DNA of 50,666 bases from Candidatus Gastranaerophilales bacterium (GTDB taxonomy: Bacteria; Cyanobacteriota; Vampirovibrionia; Gastranaerophilales; Gastranaerophilaceae): contig CALUPF010000046.1 in assembly GCA_944322545.1 (NCBI GenBank), positions 1 through 50,666 of the forward strand, read 5' to 3'. Shown here piece by piece: positions 1 to 10,023 of this stretch; the stretch's first letter is position 1; each line of letters starts with the position of its first letter. The translations under genes were made by a program, and so were the position numbers. The notes beneath the pieces were generated by a model. It did no database searches and was not told where the DNA came from. It saw only the letters and a list, made by a program, of their open reading frames with translations.

Positions 1-449
1 GATGTAAAATTTGCAATTTCTTGTAACTGTTCGAATGAATAGTTAAAAACTCCTCCAACCTTTTTTTGTCTTGCAAATGGTTTTAGGTATTTTAACTTGT
101 TATCTGGCAAAGTCGAAATTTGTAATAGTTCACTAGCTGAAAATCTTAGTTGACCTAAATTGTCTTTTGAACGTGCTATTAAATAAAGACTTTTTAACTT
201 ATTGAAGGGAAAGCTCTCAAGTTTTTTTAAATCTGGTATGTTGTATAAAAGTTTATAAAATTCCTCTAGATTTGCAAATTTATGTAAGAAATTTCTTTTT
301 TTAGGTTCTATATTGCCAAATTGTCTTTGGAATAAATCGTTGGATATTTTAGGTTTGTCAATAAAAACAGGTGAAAAAGATGCGACAAAATTCAAGTTCA
401 CATCTGAAATTGATTTGTATATTTTTATTGGTTTAACGTTTAATGACAT
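1..449 (-). CDS. Unrecognised protein, N-terminal 149 residues (runs off the window start)
   Basis: The reading frame is open from the ATG at 449-447 to the first base of the window, so the C-terminus is missing. The protein starts with a polar leader containing 'VNLNFVASF' (about residues 16-24), similar in style to the leaders of other unknown proteins here. The rest is rich in Lys, Leu, Phe and Asn, with short repeating Leu-containing segments ('LKKLESFPFNKLKSL', 'LPDNKLKYLKPF') that faintly resemble leucine-rich or F-box-like repeats. I see no catalytic motif, signal peptide or membrane segment. The AAAAAAATGTC start context has no clear Shine-Dalgarno. I do not recognise the family. Confidence 0.6.
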   Translation of the reverse strand, partial: MSLNVKPIKIYKSISDVNLNFVASFSPVFIDKPKISNDLFQRQFGNIEPKKRNFLHKFANLEEFYKLLYNIPDLKKLESFPFNKLKSLYLIARSKDNLGQLRFSASELLQISTLPDNKLKYLKPFARQKKVGGVFNYSFEQLQEIANFT

Positions 450-534
450 TTTTTTATTAATATTACTACTAGTGTTCTATTACTAGAATAATTGTAAATA
501 AAAAAATTTGCTAATTTTTTTAAAATTAAAATTA

Positions 535-1386
535 TTACTTATTCTCTAATTGTTTATACAAAGATTCAAAAAGTCTATGCATTTCTTTGTTTAGTTGTAA
601 TTGACATTGAAGCTTTTCTTTTTCTTCTTTGTTAATACTTTTATTAGACAATTTTTCTTTTATTTCTTTTTCTTTCTCTTTGTATGAGTCAGCTTTATTT
701 TTTAGCTTGTCTAGCGAATTGTTTCCAAATAAATTCTTTTGCTTGTCTTTTTTTAGATCTTTTAGTTCATTTAAGTCTTTTGCTTGCTTAAAATTGGATG
801 GTGAGTCATTAATGCTACTTATTAAGTCTGATAATGTAGCAACTATTTCATTTGTTTCCACACCCATTGATTTTAACTGCAAAAACATTGGTGCAATATC
901 AAGAAAAGCATCTGTAATTTTTACAACGGCAAGTATTTTTTCATTCGCTTCTTTTAATACGGCATCACGTTTTGCCTCTAACAGTTTCACTTTTGATTTT
1001 TTTTCATCACTTGTAAGAGTTGTATCGTTTAATATTGTATTCAATTCACTTTCAAAACCAGATAAAGCATATTGTACACTATTATTGATATTGTCTACTT
1101 TTGATATGGCTTTGTCAGCTAAATTCGCTAAAGAAGAACAACCAATATCTTTCAAAACTTTTTTGTTGTTTCCTATATCTTCTAAGCTTGTTGAAAACAT
1201 AGAGACTTCATTATTTTCCAAAAAGTTTATTTTAATTGAAATGTTATCATTTTTGTTAGGATTAGTGACAGTTTTACTATTCCAATTTGTATTTGTGTCT
1301 GAAATATTGGATTTTTCATGATAATTCTGAGCAACATAATTACCGCTTATTGAATTACTGCTAATATTTTTAAAACTCAATCCCAT
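535..1386 (-). CDS. Unrecognised Lys/Glu-rich, coiled-coil-prone protein
   Basis: The 283-residue frame starts at the ATG at 1386, which has AGGAG eight bases upstream; a start 13 codons earlier lacks one. The N-terminal 60 residues are Asn/Ser-rich and contain 'SGNYVAQNY', in the same position as the leader motif of other unknown proteins here. Residues ~80-190 are predicted helical, including 'AFLDIAPMFLQL'. Residues ~205-283 are very rich in Lys and Glu ('KEKEKEIKEKL') and look like a long coiled coil. There is no signal peptide or confident membrane helix. An overlapping opposite-strand frame has the low-complexity Phe/Ser look of a shadow. Function unknown. Confidence 0.65.
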   Translation of the reverse strand: MGLSFKNISSNSISGNYVAQNYHEKSNISDTNTNWNSKTVTNPNKNDNISIKINFLENNEVSMFSTSLEDIGNNKKVLKDIGCSSLANLADKAISKVDNINNSVQYALSGFESELNTILNDTTLTSDEKKSKVKLLEAKRDAVLKEANEKILAVVKITDAFLDIAPMFLQLKSMGVETNEIVATLSDLISSINDSPSNFKQAKDLNELKDLKKDKQKNLFGNNSLDKLKNKADSYKEKEKEIKEKLSNKSINKEEKEKLQCQLQLNKEMHRLFESLYKQLENK

Positions 1387-1487
1387 ATAAACTCCTGTCA
1401 ACTTGTTATATATATATAAAAACAAATTGCAGTAAAAAATTGTTTCAAAATTTTTAAATTTGATATTTATGATAGAATTGTCTTGCG

Positions 1488-2595
1488 ATGATTGATGTAG
1501 AACAAAAACAAAAATTAGATGAATTAGCTTTGAAAGTAGCCAAAGCGAAGGAGTGTCTTTGACCCAGCCAGGTTGAAGATTAAGATTTTAGCTCTTGAAG
1601 AAAAGCTTCAGTCAGAAGATATATGGAAAACTCCTGATGAGGCTGCTGCTTTGTCTCAAGAATTGACTGAACATAAAAACAATGTGGATTTAACTAAACG
1701 TTGGGATAAAATTCTTGAAGACTGTAATGTTTTAATAGAGCTATACAATGAAACTGAAGATGAATCTATCTGGGAAGAGCTACAAAACAATATAGATTCT
1801 TTAGATGAAGAAATGAATAAATGGGAAATTCAAATGACTTTATCTGGAGAATACGATACATATGATGCAATATTGACTGTGAATGCTGGTGCAGGCGGTA
1901 CTGATGCTCAAGATTGGGCTCAAATGCTTTTAAGAATGTATTCTCGTTGGGCGGAATCCAAAGGCTGGCATGTTGATCTTTTAGATAAATCTGATGGAGA
2001 TGAAGCTGGTATTAAATCTGCGACTATAAAATTGACAGGTAAGTATGCTTTTGGTCTTGCAAAGGCAGAAAGAGGTGTGCATAGGCTAGTTAGAATATCT
2101 CCTTTTAATGCAAATGGGAAAAGACAGACTAGTTTTGCATCTTTAGAAGTTAGTCCTGTAATTGAAGATTTTGAAAAAGCTATTCATATTCCTGCTGATG
2201 ATATTGTCTTAGAAACAATGAGATCAGGTGGAGCAGGTGGGCAAAACGTTAATAAAGTTGAAACGGCTGTTAGAATTTTGCACAAACCAACTGGTATAGT
2301 TGTAAAATGCCAGCAACAACGTTCACAATTGCAAAATAGAGAGACAGCAATGCAAATGTTGGCTGCAAAATTGTTGGCTATAAAACAAGCTGAACATGAC
2401 AAAAAGCTGGCTGATTTAAAAGGTGAAACTTTCGATATAAATTTCGGCTCTCAAATTCGTTCATATGTTTTTCATCCATATAAAATGGTGAAAGATCATA
2501 GAACGGGCTACGAAGTTGGAAATGTTGATTCTGTTATGGATGGAAACATTGATGGTTTTATTGAGGCTTATTTAAGAAAAAATATCGAAAAATAA
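1488..2595 (+). CDS. prfB: Peptide chain release factor 2, expressed by programmed +1 frameshift
   Basis: RF2 recognises UAA/UGA stop codons and triggers peptide release on the ribosome. The ATG at 1488 opens a 24-codon first frame (ending E-C-L) that stops at UGA 1560-1562. Slipping +1 at CTT-TGA-C joins it to the frame running from 1561 to 2595, giving 368 residues, close to the usual RF2 length. The SPF codon-recognition tripeptide (about S204-P205-F206) identifies RF2 rather than RF1, which carries PxT. The GGQ peptidyl-hydrolysis motif is at about 250-252 within '[11 protein letters not shown]'. The initiation ATG has no obvious Shine-Dalgarno. Annotated from TTG 1573 alone, the gene would appear truncated. 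Confidence 0.97.
1548..1563 (+). promoter_or_regulatory. prfB programmed +1 frameshift site (recoding signal)
   Basis: An internal Shine-Dalgarno-like AAGGAG (1548-1553) is followed by TGT and the slippery CTT-TGA-C (1557-1563). The order and the three-base gap between the Shine-Dalgarno and CTT match the known E. coli RF2 autoregulatory site. When RF2 is scarce the ribosome pauses at the in-frame UGA and slips to GAC, making full-length RF2. Confidence 0.95.
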
Positions 2596-2760
2596 AATAT
2601 TTTAAGTTTTGAAATAAAATTTTTATACTCCAAATCCCGTATTTTTAGATAAAGGCTTTATTTGTAAAACTTTTATAATATAATTATTAAAGTAAAATAA
2701 AAAATAATGGGATTATGCCATAATTATAAGCCGTCGTTAAGGAAAAATAAGGATAAAAAG

Positions 2761-4071
2761 ATGAACACAAAAGTAGAAAAGTTAGAAAATAATATCGTAA
2801 AATTAGATATTGAAATTGATGAAGAAACAGCAACAAAAGAGTATAACAAAGCTTGTAAAAGACTAGCTCAAAGAGTAAATATCCCTGGCTTCAGAAAAGG
2901 TAAAGCTCCTAGAGCAATTCTTGAGAAAAATATTGGTGCTGAAACTATAAAAAGAGATGTTTTAGAATATCTTTTACCTTCAACATTTGCGAAAGCAATC
3001 TCTGAAAATGACTTGAATGTTATTACTGAGCCATATGTTGAATCATATACTTTTGAATTAGGAAAACCTGTTTCAATTGTTGCAAAAGTTGAATTGAAAC
3101 CAGAAGTTAAATTTGACAAGTATAAAAACATGGATTTAGAAGTTGAAGAGTTCAAGACTGCAGAAGATGCAATGGATAAAGAACTAAAAGAATTGGCAGA
3201 AAAATTCACTGAATTAAAAACTGTTACTGATAGAGAAACAACAGACAAAGATGTTGTTGTTATGGATTTTGAAGGCAGTGTTAATGGTGAAAAAATCGAA
3301 GGTGGAGCTGCTAAAAACTACATGTTGGATTTAGAACATAGCAACTTTATCCCAGGTTTTGCTGAACAATTGGTTAATAAAAAAGCTGGTGAAGAATTTA
3401 CTATTGATGTAACATTCCCAGAAAACTATCACGATGAAAAATTAAAAGGTCAGCCTGCTCAATTCAAAATTAAGATAAATGAAATTAAAGAAAAAGTCCT
3501 TCCTGAGTTGAATGATGAATTGGCTAAAAAAGTTAACCCAACATTCAAAACAATGGACGATTTGAAAGCTGATATTCAAAAATATTTAGATAACTCTGCT
3601 AAAATTGAAAACGATAAAAGAGTTGCTAACAAAGTGTTTGAAGTTATTTTAGAAAACATGTCTGTTGATGTTCAACCAACAATGATTGAAAGAGAAAAAG
3701 AAGCATTGGTTTCTGATTTTAAACACAAAATGGCACAAACTGGTGTATCTTGGGAAGAAGTTATCAAAAAAGATGGTGCTGAAAAAATTGATGAAGAATT
3801 AAAAGCAGAAGCTTTAAACAGAATCAAAAATTCTTTGATGATTTCAGAAATTGCAAAACTTGAAAATATCCAAGTAACTGCTCAAGATTTAGAACAAAAA
3901 ATTAGCGAAATGGCTATGATGTATCAAACAAATAGTGATACAATCTTGAAAGAGATTCAAAGAAACACAGCTTTGATTCAATCTTTATCACAACAAGCAT
4001 TGAGTCAAAAAGTAACTAAGTTCTTAATTGATAACAATAATGTTAAATACGTTACATCTGACAAAAAATAG
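2761..4071 (+). CDS. tig: Trigger factor, ribosome-associated chaperone / prolyl isomerase
   Basis: Trigger factor binds the ribosome exit tunnel through its N-terminal domain and shields nascent chains. The 436-residue protein has the ribosome-docking signature GFRKGKAP at about residues 43-50, an FKBP-type prolyl isomerase domain at roughly 150-240 (starting 'DKDVVVMDFEGSVNGE'), and a long helical C-terminal chaperone domain. I chose ATG 2761, preceded by AAGGAT, because the family N-terminus ('MNTKVEKLENN') begins there; an in-frame ATG at 2707 would add 18 atypical residues. A TATAAT at 2674-2679 may be its -10 box. It is followed at short distance by clpP and clpX, the usual tig-clpP-clpX order. 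Confidence 0.95.
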   Translation: MNTKVEKLENNIVKLDIEIDEETATKEYNKACKRLAQRVNIPGFRKGKAPRAILEKNIGAETIKRDVLEYLLPSTFAKAISENDLNVITEPYVESYTFELGKPVSIVAKVELKPEVKFDKYKNMDLEVEEFKTAEDAMDKELKELAEKFTELKTVTDRETTDKDVVVMDFEGSVNGEKIEGGAAKNYMLDLEHSNFIPGFAEQLVNKKAGEEFTIDVTFPENYHDEKLKGQPAQFKIKINEIKEKVLPELNDELAKKVNPTFKTMDDLKADIQKYLDNSAKIENDKRVANKVFEVILENMSVDVQPTMIEREKEALVSDFKHKMAQTGVSWEEVIKKDGAEKIDEELKAEALNRIKNSLMISEIAKLENIQVTAQDLEQKISEMAMMYQTNSDTILKEIQRNTALIQSLSQQALSQKVTKFLIDNNNVKYVTSDKK

Positions 4072-4111
4072 AATATAATATTGAACTAATAGAATAAGAA
4101 AGGGCAAATTT

Positions 4112-4711
4112 ATGAGCTTTGTACCAACAGTTGTAGAACAATCAAGCCGTGGTGAACGTGCGTTTGATATATTCTCAAGATTGTTAAGAGAAAGAATTAT
4201 CTTTTTAGGAACTCCAATTGATGACATGGTTGCAAACTTAGTTGTTGCACAGATGTTACTTTTGGATTCAGAAAACCCTGAAAAAGATATTATGTTATAC
4301 ATTAACTCACCTGGTGGTAGTGTAACAGCTGGTTTTGCTATTTATGATACAATGCAACATATTCGTTCTGATGTATCAACAATATGTTTAGGTCAAGCAG
4401 CATCAATGGGTGCATTTTTGCTTTCATCTGGTACAAAAGGTAAAAGACTTGCCCTTCCTCATTCAAGAGTTTTGATTCACCAACCTTTAGGTGGGGCTCA
4501 AGGTCAAGCTACTGATATTGAAATTCAAGCAGCAGAAATTTTGAGAATCAAAAAATCATTGAATGAGATTCTTGCTGCTAACACAGGACAATCAATTAAG
4601 AAAATCGAAAAAGATACTGATAGAGACTATATCATGACACCAGAAGAAGCTTTAGAGTATGGTATGATTGATAAAGTTGTTACTATGGATAAGCACCCGA
4701 AAGCTGAATAA
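4112..4711 (+). CDS. clpP: ATP-dependent Clp protease proteolytic subunit
   Basis: ClpP is the tetradecameric cytoplasmic serine peptidase that degrades substrates unfolded by ClpX or ClpA/C. The 199 residues match the family's usual length. The catalytic triad is visible: Ser98 in 'GQAASMGA', His123 in 'LIHQPLGG' and Asp172 in 'DTDRDYIM'. The oxyanion strand '[10 protein letters not shown]' lies near residues 65-74. It sits 40 bases after tig and 26 bases before clpX, so the three are probably co-transcribed. Confidence 0.97.
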   Translation: MSFVPTVVEQSSRGERAFDIFSRLLRERIIFLGTPIDDMVANLVVAQMLLLDSENPEKDIMLYINSPGGSVTAGFAIYDTMQHIRSDVSTICLGQAASMGAFLLSSGTKGKRLALPHSRVLIHQPLGGAQGQATDIEIQAAEILRIKKSLNEILAANTGQSIKKIEKDTDRDYIMTPEEALEYGMIDKVVTMDKHPKAE

Positions 4712-4737
4712 CGGGACTTACTGATAGGAGAAATGTA

Positions 4738-6060
4738 ATGGTTAAACACGATGATAGCCGTTTAAAATGTTCATTTTGCGGAAAGACACAAGACCAAGTA
4801 AAAAAATTAATAGCTGGTCCTGAGGTCTACATATGTGATGAATGTGTAGAATTGTGTAATGAAATATTAGATGAAGAGTTCTTCGAAAATAAAGAAAAAA
4901 ATGAAAAAGAGGAATCAAAAGAGGCTGATATTTCTTCAGTACCGAAGCCACATGAAATAAAGGCATATTTAGATGAGCATATTGTAGGTCAAGATGATGC
5001 TAAAAAGGTGTTGTCAGTTGCAGTTTATAACCATTACAAAAGAATAGCTCATAATGCAACCGAAAAGGATAATACAGGTGTTGAAATCCAAAAAAGTAAT
5101 ATATTGCTAGTAGGTCCTACTGGTTCTGGTAAGACTTTGTTAGCTCAAACATTGGCAAAAATGCTTGATGTTCCATTTGCAGTTGCAGATGCAACAACCT
5201 TAACAGAGGCCGGTTATGTTGGTGATGATGTTGAGAATATTTTATTGCGTTTGTATCAAAGTGCTGAATTCGATGCTCAAAAGGCTGAAAGAGGTATTAT
5301 CTATATAGACGAAATTGATAAAATAGCTAGAAAATCTGAAAACCCAAGCATAACTCGTGATGTTTCAGGTGAAGGTGTTCAACAAGCATTATTAAAAATG
5401 ATTGAAGGTACCGTTGCTAATGTTCCTCCTCAAGGTGGCAGAAAACACCCTCATCAAGAATTTATTCAAATTGATACAAAAAATATTTTGTTCATTGTAG
5501 GTGGTGCTTTTGTAGGACTTGATAAGATTGTCGAAAGAAGAGCAGATGAAGGTACATCTTTAGGTTTTGGAGCAAAAGCTCCTGCTACTGCAGCAGAAAA
5601 AGAAATAGCTGCTCAAAAAATGCTAAAAAAATTGCAGCCTGAAGATTTGCTCAAATTTGGTTTAATACCAGAGTTTATTGGTCGTGTGCCAATATATGCT
5701 GTTTTAGATCAGTTAGATGAAGCTACTTTGAAGATGATTTTAACAGAGCCTAAAAATGCTATTATCAAACAATATCAATGTTTATTGAAGATGGATAATG
5801 TTGATTTGAAATTTGAGCCTGAAGCAATTGACTTAATAGCAAAAGAAGCTATTAAACGTAAAACTGGTGCTCGTGCATTGCGTTCAATTGTAGAAGAGCT
5901 CATGTTGAACATCATGTACGAAGTTCCATCACAAGAAAACGTGCATGAATTCACAGTTACGGCAGAAATGGTTAAAAAACGTGAGAATGTTGCTGAGTTA
6001 ATAAAACTGCCTCAGAAAAATAATGCTTCTAACGTAGAAACACATGAAGAAATAGCATAG
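4738..6060 (+). CDS. clpX: ATP-dependent Clp protease ATP-binding subunit ClpX
   Basis: ClpX is the hexameric AAA+ unfoldase that feeds ClpP. The 440-residue protein has the N-terminal zinc-binding domain (Cys11, Cys14, Cys33, Cys36), Walker A GPTGSGKT (about 126-133), the pore-loop GYVGDDV, Walker B 'IIYIDEID' (about 187-194) and sensor-2 '[11 protein letters not shown]' near residue 380. The start has GGAG about eight bases upstream. It is the last gene of the tig-clpP-clpX unit and is followed by a strong terminator. Confidence 0.97.
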   Translation: MVKHDDSRLKCSFCGKTQDQVKKLIAGPEVYICDECVELCNEILDEEFFENKEKNEKEESKEADISSVPKPHEIKAYLDEHIVGQDDAKKVLSVAVYNHYKRIAHNATEKDNTGVEIQKSNILLVGPTGSGKTLLAQTLAKMLDVPFAVADATTLTEAGYVGDDVENILLRLYQSAEFDAQKAERGIIYIDEIDKIARKSENPSITRDVSGEGVQQALLKMIEGTVANVPPQGGRKHPHQEFIQIDTKNILFIVGGAFVGLDKIVERRADEGTSLGFGAKAPATAAEKEIAAQKMLKKLQPEDLLKFGLIPEFIGRVPIYAVLDQLDEATLKMILTEPKNAIIKQYQCLLKMDNVDLKFEPEAIDLIAKEAIKRKTGARALRSIVEELMLNIMYEVPSQENVHEFTVTAEMVKKRENVAELIKLPQKNNASNVETHEEIA

Positions 6061-6099
6061 AATAATTTTTACTGTTTCTCGAATAAGAATAAAGACTTA

Positions 6100-6133
6100 T
6101 TAAGACTAATCTTTACTAAAAGATTAGTCTTAA
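6100..6133 (+). terminator. Intrinsic terminator after clpX
   Basis: Arms 6100-6114 and 6119-6133 pair perfectly over 15 bp around a four-base ACTA loop, followed by TTTTAT. It ends the tig-clpP-clpX unit. Confidence 0.85.
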
Positions 6134-6254
6134 TTTTATATAGAATGATTTTGAGTTCACAGATATAAAATTAATTTGTTTATGCAAGGTTTGCAGACTA
6201 GCAAAAAAAATTTTTTTATGTTTTTTTACACTGTGATAAAACAAAGGAAAAATT

Positions 6255-6743
6255 ATGAGAGTATGTTTCAGAGATTCACGGCCTAAGCAATATTTGTTTG
6301 ATCGTTTTACGACTTCAGGTATAAATATTATTAAAAATAAGCAATTAGAAGTATTTAAAAATTGTTTGCTTAAAAAAAATTCTGAAAAAAGTGTTGAGGG
6401 GTTCTTTATTGTCTTAAATGAAACACCTGTTAATAAAACTAAAAATAACCGCGTTAACTTAGAAATTATTAGCCATTTTGACTGTAACAGAAGAAACAAA
6501 ACACCTGAAAGCATTAGATGTGCTATATGGCGTGACAATGATGACTTTGGCACATTCTTTGATGTCATACTTCAAACTTTTGGTAAGAAAAATCCTAAGC
6601 GTAGACATTATACTAGTATGGAAAAAATATGTACACAAATCTTAGAAGAGTGTAAAAAATTATCTAAAGGTGAGTATGATTTTGGCTTTGATCAATTTAA
6701 AAATTTGTTAAGGGATTTATCAAATGATCAGCCTTGCAAATAA
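6255..6743 (+). CDS. Unrecognised basic protein, 162 residues
   Basis: The ATG at 6255 has AAAGGA at good spacing. The protein is basic and moderately Cys-rich (Cys4, 'NCLLKK', 'FDCNRRNK', 'IRCAIW', 'ICTQILEECKKL') with no signal peptide or membrane helix. The segment 'EGFFIVLNETP...LEIISHFDCN' looks like paired beta strands and the C-terminal third looks helical. It lies between the clpX terminator and queF. I do not recognise the family and nothing nearby fixes its role. Confidence 0.65.
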   Translation: MRVCFRDSRPKQYLFDRFTTSGINIIKNKQLEVFKNCLLKKNSEKSVEGFFIVLNETPVNKTKNNRVNLEIISHFDCNRRNKTPESIRCAIWRDNDDFGTFFDVILQTFGKKNPKRRHYTSMEKICTQILEECKKLSKGEYDFGFDQFKNLLRDLSNDQPCK

Positions 6744-6822
6744 TTAGTTTGCTGGTGTAAAATGCTACAACTAGATAAAAATAAAATACATTTTTTAATT
6801 TGTTTTGTGTTATAAGAAAGAT

Positions 6823-7722
6823 ATGTTTAACAAAACTGATGAGTATGCTTCAAAATTTTTAGGAAAAAGAGTTGAAGGTGCACAGACCTACGACCCTTCT
6901 TTTATTGTTGCTATTCCAAGGTATGAAAATAGAAAACAATATAATATTGAGGATAAATCTTTGCCTTTTGTTGGCTATGATGTTTGGCATGCTTATGAAT
7001 TTTCTTCTATGACTGAAAATGGTTTGCCTGTTACAAGATTGATGAAGATGAGATACTCTTGTAATAGTGAATTTCTTGTTGAGTCTAAATCTTTGAAGCT
7101 ATATTTAAATTCTTTTAATATGAGTAAGTTTGGTAAAACTGTTGATGAATGTCTTGATATTTGTAAAAAAATCATATCTAAAGATTTAAGTGAAAAATTG
7201 CAAACGGATGTTGCTGTAAACTTTTTAAAGTCTAATTCTCAAAGAATAGAAATTTATCAAAATTTTCAGGATTTAACAAAAATAATTAATGAAAAAGATC
7301 TTGTAATTACTGATTTTAAAGAGTCTCCGGAGTTACTCAAAATAGAAAATAAGGAAGATAAAAAAGAATATTCTTTGATGTTTGATTCATTAAGATCTAA
7401 TTGTAGGGTCACTCATCAGCCTGACTTTGGAGATGTTTTTATTTATTACAATTCAAAAAAACATATTCTTGAAGATAGTTTAGTGAAGTATTTATGCTCA
7501 TTTAGGTGCGAATATCATTTCCATGAAGAATGTTGCGAGATGATATTCAAGCGTTTAATTGATAAACTGGATAGTGATGATGATTTATTCGTTTCAATTC
7601 TATATACAAGAAGAGGTGGCATTGATATTTCTCCTTCAAGGTGGACTAAAAATTTTGATTACAAAGATGTAAAGAATTTGCTAAATTTGGAATGTTATGC
7701 GAGAAATGGAATAAAACAATAA
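6823..7722 (+). CDS. queF: NADPH-dependent 7-cyano-7-deazaguanine reductase (preQ0 reductase), long form
   Basis: QueF reduces preQ0 to preQ1 in queuosine biosynthesis for tRNA wobble modification. The 299 residues match the two-module E. coli type. The substrate-binding motif 'ESKSLKLYLNSFN' lies near residues 86-98. The catalytic Cys is in 'RSNCRVTHQPDFGD' (about residue 197), and the C-terminal module has 'FHEECCEMIF' and 'YTRRGGIDISP', all close to E. coli. I chose ATG 6823 (N-terminus 'MFNKTDEYASKFLGKRVEG') over an upstream TTG at 6805. No other queuosine genes are in the window. The stop codon abuts the next gene. Confidence 0.93.
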   Translation: MFNKTDEYASKFLGKRVEGAQTYDPSFIVAIPRYENRKQYNIEDKSLPFVGYDVWHAYEFSSMTENGLPVTRLMKMRYSCNSEFLVESKSLKLYLNSFNMSKFGKTVDECLDICKKIISKDLSEKLQTDVAVNFLKSNSQRIEIYQNFQDLTKIINEKDLVITDFKESPELLKIENKEDKKEYSLMFDSLRSNCRVTHQPDFGDVFIYYNSKKHILEDSLVKYLCSFRCEYHFHEECCEMIFKRLIDKLDSDDDLFVSILYTRRGGIDISPSRWTKNFDYKDVKNLLNLECYARNGIKQ

Positions 7723-7734
7723 ATGGAGCAGAGT

Positions 7735-8583
7735 ATGAAAAAAAATATATTAATCATTTTATCAATTATAGTTATCTTTATGATTGCAATTTTTGTGTAT
7801 TTAGTTAACCCCTATGATGCACAATATAAAGCACATGATTTGGAAAGAAAAGCTTTGAAGGCTTATTTCGATGGCAATACAGATGAATATTTAAAAAATT
7901 TAGACAACCCAACGACTATAAAATATCATTTTGCACAAAACTTAGTATTGGCAAATGAATACGCTTTAATTGGAAAATATGATGATGCACAAAGAGTTAT
8001 TGAATCTTTCAAAAAGCACGTAGATTACTCTGCTTGTATTAAACATAAACCTGCAGAAAGGGCTATTTGTAGAATTGATGCAATGTTTCTAAGTGCTACA
8101 CCACCACAAATTAATTATGATAAGAATTTCCAATTGGCGAAATTGTATTACCAAAAAGGTGACTATGATAAATCACTAGAATACAATAGCAAAGCGAAGA
8201 AAAAATATTCATGTTTTGATGCGACTCTTTATGCAAGAGCTGGGATGATGGATCAGGCGGAAGAAAGTTTAAAACTGTGTGAAAAATCTCAAGAATTCAA
8301 TAAGAACAAAAAAAGTCTTTATACTGCACAGGGTGTGTTATTTATTGAACAAAAAAAATATAACGAAGCTATCAATGAATTTAATAAATATTTAGATTCT
8401 ACAAAATGCGGCAAAGGCAAATTCCAAAAATGCAGAGGTAACAATGAAGTTTACATTTATATGGCTGAAGCTCTAGTAAAAACGGGTAAAAATAATGAAG
8501 CAAAAAAATATTATGAAAAAGTTTTAAAAACTGAACCTCAAAATATTAAAGCAAAAAATGGTCTTCAGTTGCTTAAAAAATAA
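7735..8583 (+). CDS. Membrane-anchored tetratricopeptide-repeat protein
   Basis: I prefer ATG 7735 over the ATG at 7723 because GGAG (7725-7728) lies six bases before it. The 282-residue product starts with 'MKKNILIIL', an N-terminal membrane anchor or uncleaved signal (about residues 4-24), then several TPR-like helix pairs: 'YYQKGDYDKSLEYNSKA', 'KYNEAINEFNKYL' and 'NNEAKKYYEKVLKTEP'. Cysteines at several points between repeats could form disulfides in the envelope. TPR proteins are scaffolds; the partner cannot be inferred. It directly follows queF and is probably co-transcribed with it, without an obvious functional link. Confidence 0.8.
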   Translation: MKKNILIILSIIVIFMIAIFVYLVNPYDAQYKAHDLERKALKAYFDGNTDEYLKNLDNPTTIKYHFAQNLVLANEYALIGKYDDAQRVIESFKKHVDYSACIKHKPAERAICRIDAMFLSATPPQINYDKNFQLAKLYYQKGDYDKSLEYNSKAKKKYSCFDATLYARAGMMDQAEESLKLCEKSQEFNKNKKSLYTAQGVLFIEQKKYNEAINEFNKYLDSTKCGKGKFQKCRGNNEVYIYMAEALVKTGKNNEAKKYYEKVLKTEPQNIKAKNGLQLLKK

Positions 8584-8676
8584 AATACTGTATATGTATT
8601 GTTGTCATGACGTGGAAAAAATAGTAAAATAACTATACTTGTCTGAAATATAATCTGATATAAGAGAGGATATGAT

Positions 8677-10023
8677 ATGAAATTACATATGCAAATTTTA
8701 ATTGCACTTGGCCTAGGAATTAAACGAAACGGTCATATATTTTTAGGTCTTATTGCTGGTATAATTTTAGGGATTGTGATGCACGCGTATAATGCTACAC
8801 ATGAGCCAACAACTTTATATAACGTAATTTACGCAATTTTAAATTTTATAGGACAAGCATTTATCAGATTAATCCAAATGGTAATTATTCCATTAATTTT
8901 TAGTGCAATAGTTATTGGTATCTCTAGTATTGGTGACAATAAACAATTAGGTGCTTTTGGTATAAAAATGGTTATGTATTATACAATTATATCTGTTGCT
9001 GCGGTTATAATTGGTACCACTTTGGCTTTGGTAATACATCCAGGAGATGGTGTGCAGTCATTTATTAGCCAAAAGTCTGCTGTTGAAACACAACATATTG
9101 TTCAAGATGCAATTGCTCAGCAACAAGGACACATTGCTGAAATGTTTATAAATTTAATACCCGCAAATCCTATGGAAGCTCTCGCTAAAGGTGAGATGGT
9201 TCCTATTATCATATTTATTATGGTTTTTGCAATAGCATTAGCAAAAGTTGGAGAAATAAATAGACCTGTTGTTTCGTTTTTTGAATCCATTTTTGCTGCT
9301 ACAATGAAGGTGACTGATGGAATAATGTACTTGGCAGCTCCTGGCATTTTTGCTTTGACAGCTACTGCTATTTCTTCATTCGGTATATCTGTATTTAGCA
9401 GTATTTCTAAGTATTTCCTCGCTATATTGATAGGGTTTGCTATTCAATTATTTGTTGTTTATCCAATAATAATGAAAGTTTTTTCTAAAGTTCCTGTAAG
9501 ATTGTTTTTCGCCGCAATTGCAGAAGCTATGATGGTTGGTTTCGGTACAGCAAGTAGTTCTGCTACTTTACCATTAGTGATTGCTTGTTGCGAGAAAAGA
9601 GGTATTTCTCACAAGGTTTGCAGCTTTGTTCTTCCTTTAGGGGTTACATTGAACTTTGATGCAACTGCAATGTTTCAAGTAATTGCTGTATTATTTTTAA
9701 CACAAGCATATGGCGTTGCTGTTGAGCCATTGCAACTTTTACAAATCGCTGTTTTAGCAATTGTTGCATCTAGTACTTGTGCAGGTATTCCTGGTGGTGG
9801 TATCATCACTATTGCTTTAGTTTTGAACAGCTTTGGTTTAACACCTACTCAAATGGTAGAAGGTTTTGCTTTCCTATTTGCTGTTGATAGAATTGTAGAT
9901 ATGTTTAGAACTATGTTAAACATTACATCAGATGCTGTTGTTACTGCCGTTATTGCTGATAATGAAAACGAACTAAATTATGATATGTTAACAAGTGAAG
10001 AGTCTTATAAAGATATAATTTAA
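8677..10023 (+). CDS. Dicarboxylate/amino acid:cation symporter (DAACS family, GltP/GltT/DctA-like)
   Basis: This inner-membrane carrier of 448 residues imports glutamate/aspartate or C4-dicarboxylates with H+ or Na+. It has about eight hydrophobic segments, the re-entrant loop serine motif 'GTASSSATLPL', the cation-site helix 'GVTLNFDATAMFQ' and the HP2 loop 'AGIPGGGIITIAL'. All are diagnostic of the glutamate transporter fold; the exact substrate is not readable. GAGAGGA lies six bases before the ATG. Its stop overlaps the aroA start by one base (TAATG), suggesting translational coupling. Confidence 0.92.
   Translation: MKLHMQILIALGLGIKRNGHIFLGLIAGIILGIVMHAYNATHEPTTLYNVIYAILNFIGQAFIRLIQMVIIPLIFSAIVIGISSIGDNKQLGAFGIKMVMYYTIISVAAVIIGTTLALVIHPGDGVQSFISQKSAVETQHIVQDAIAQQQGHIAEMFINLIPANPMEALAKGEMVPIIIFIMVFAIALAKVGEINRPVVSFFESIFAATMKVTDGIMYLAAPGIFALTATAISSFGISVFSSISKYFLAILIGFAIQLFVVYPIIMKVFSKVPVRLFFAAIAEAMMVGFGTASSSATLPLVIACCEKRGISHKVCSFVLPLGVTLNFDATAMFQVIAVLFLTQAYGVAVEPLQLLQIAVLAIVASSTCAGIPGGGIITIALVLNSFGLTPTQMVEGFAFLFAVDRIVDMFRTMLNITSDAVVTAVIADNENELNYDMLTSEESYKDII

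Noticed and set aside
629..1321. 230-codon plus-strand open frame opposite the Lys/Glu-rich gene
   Set aside because: Its Phe/Ser-rich composition is what a Lys/Glu-rich gene yields when read backwards; it has no domain or Shine-Dalgarno.
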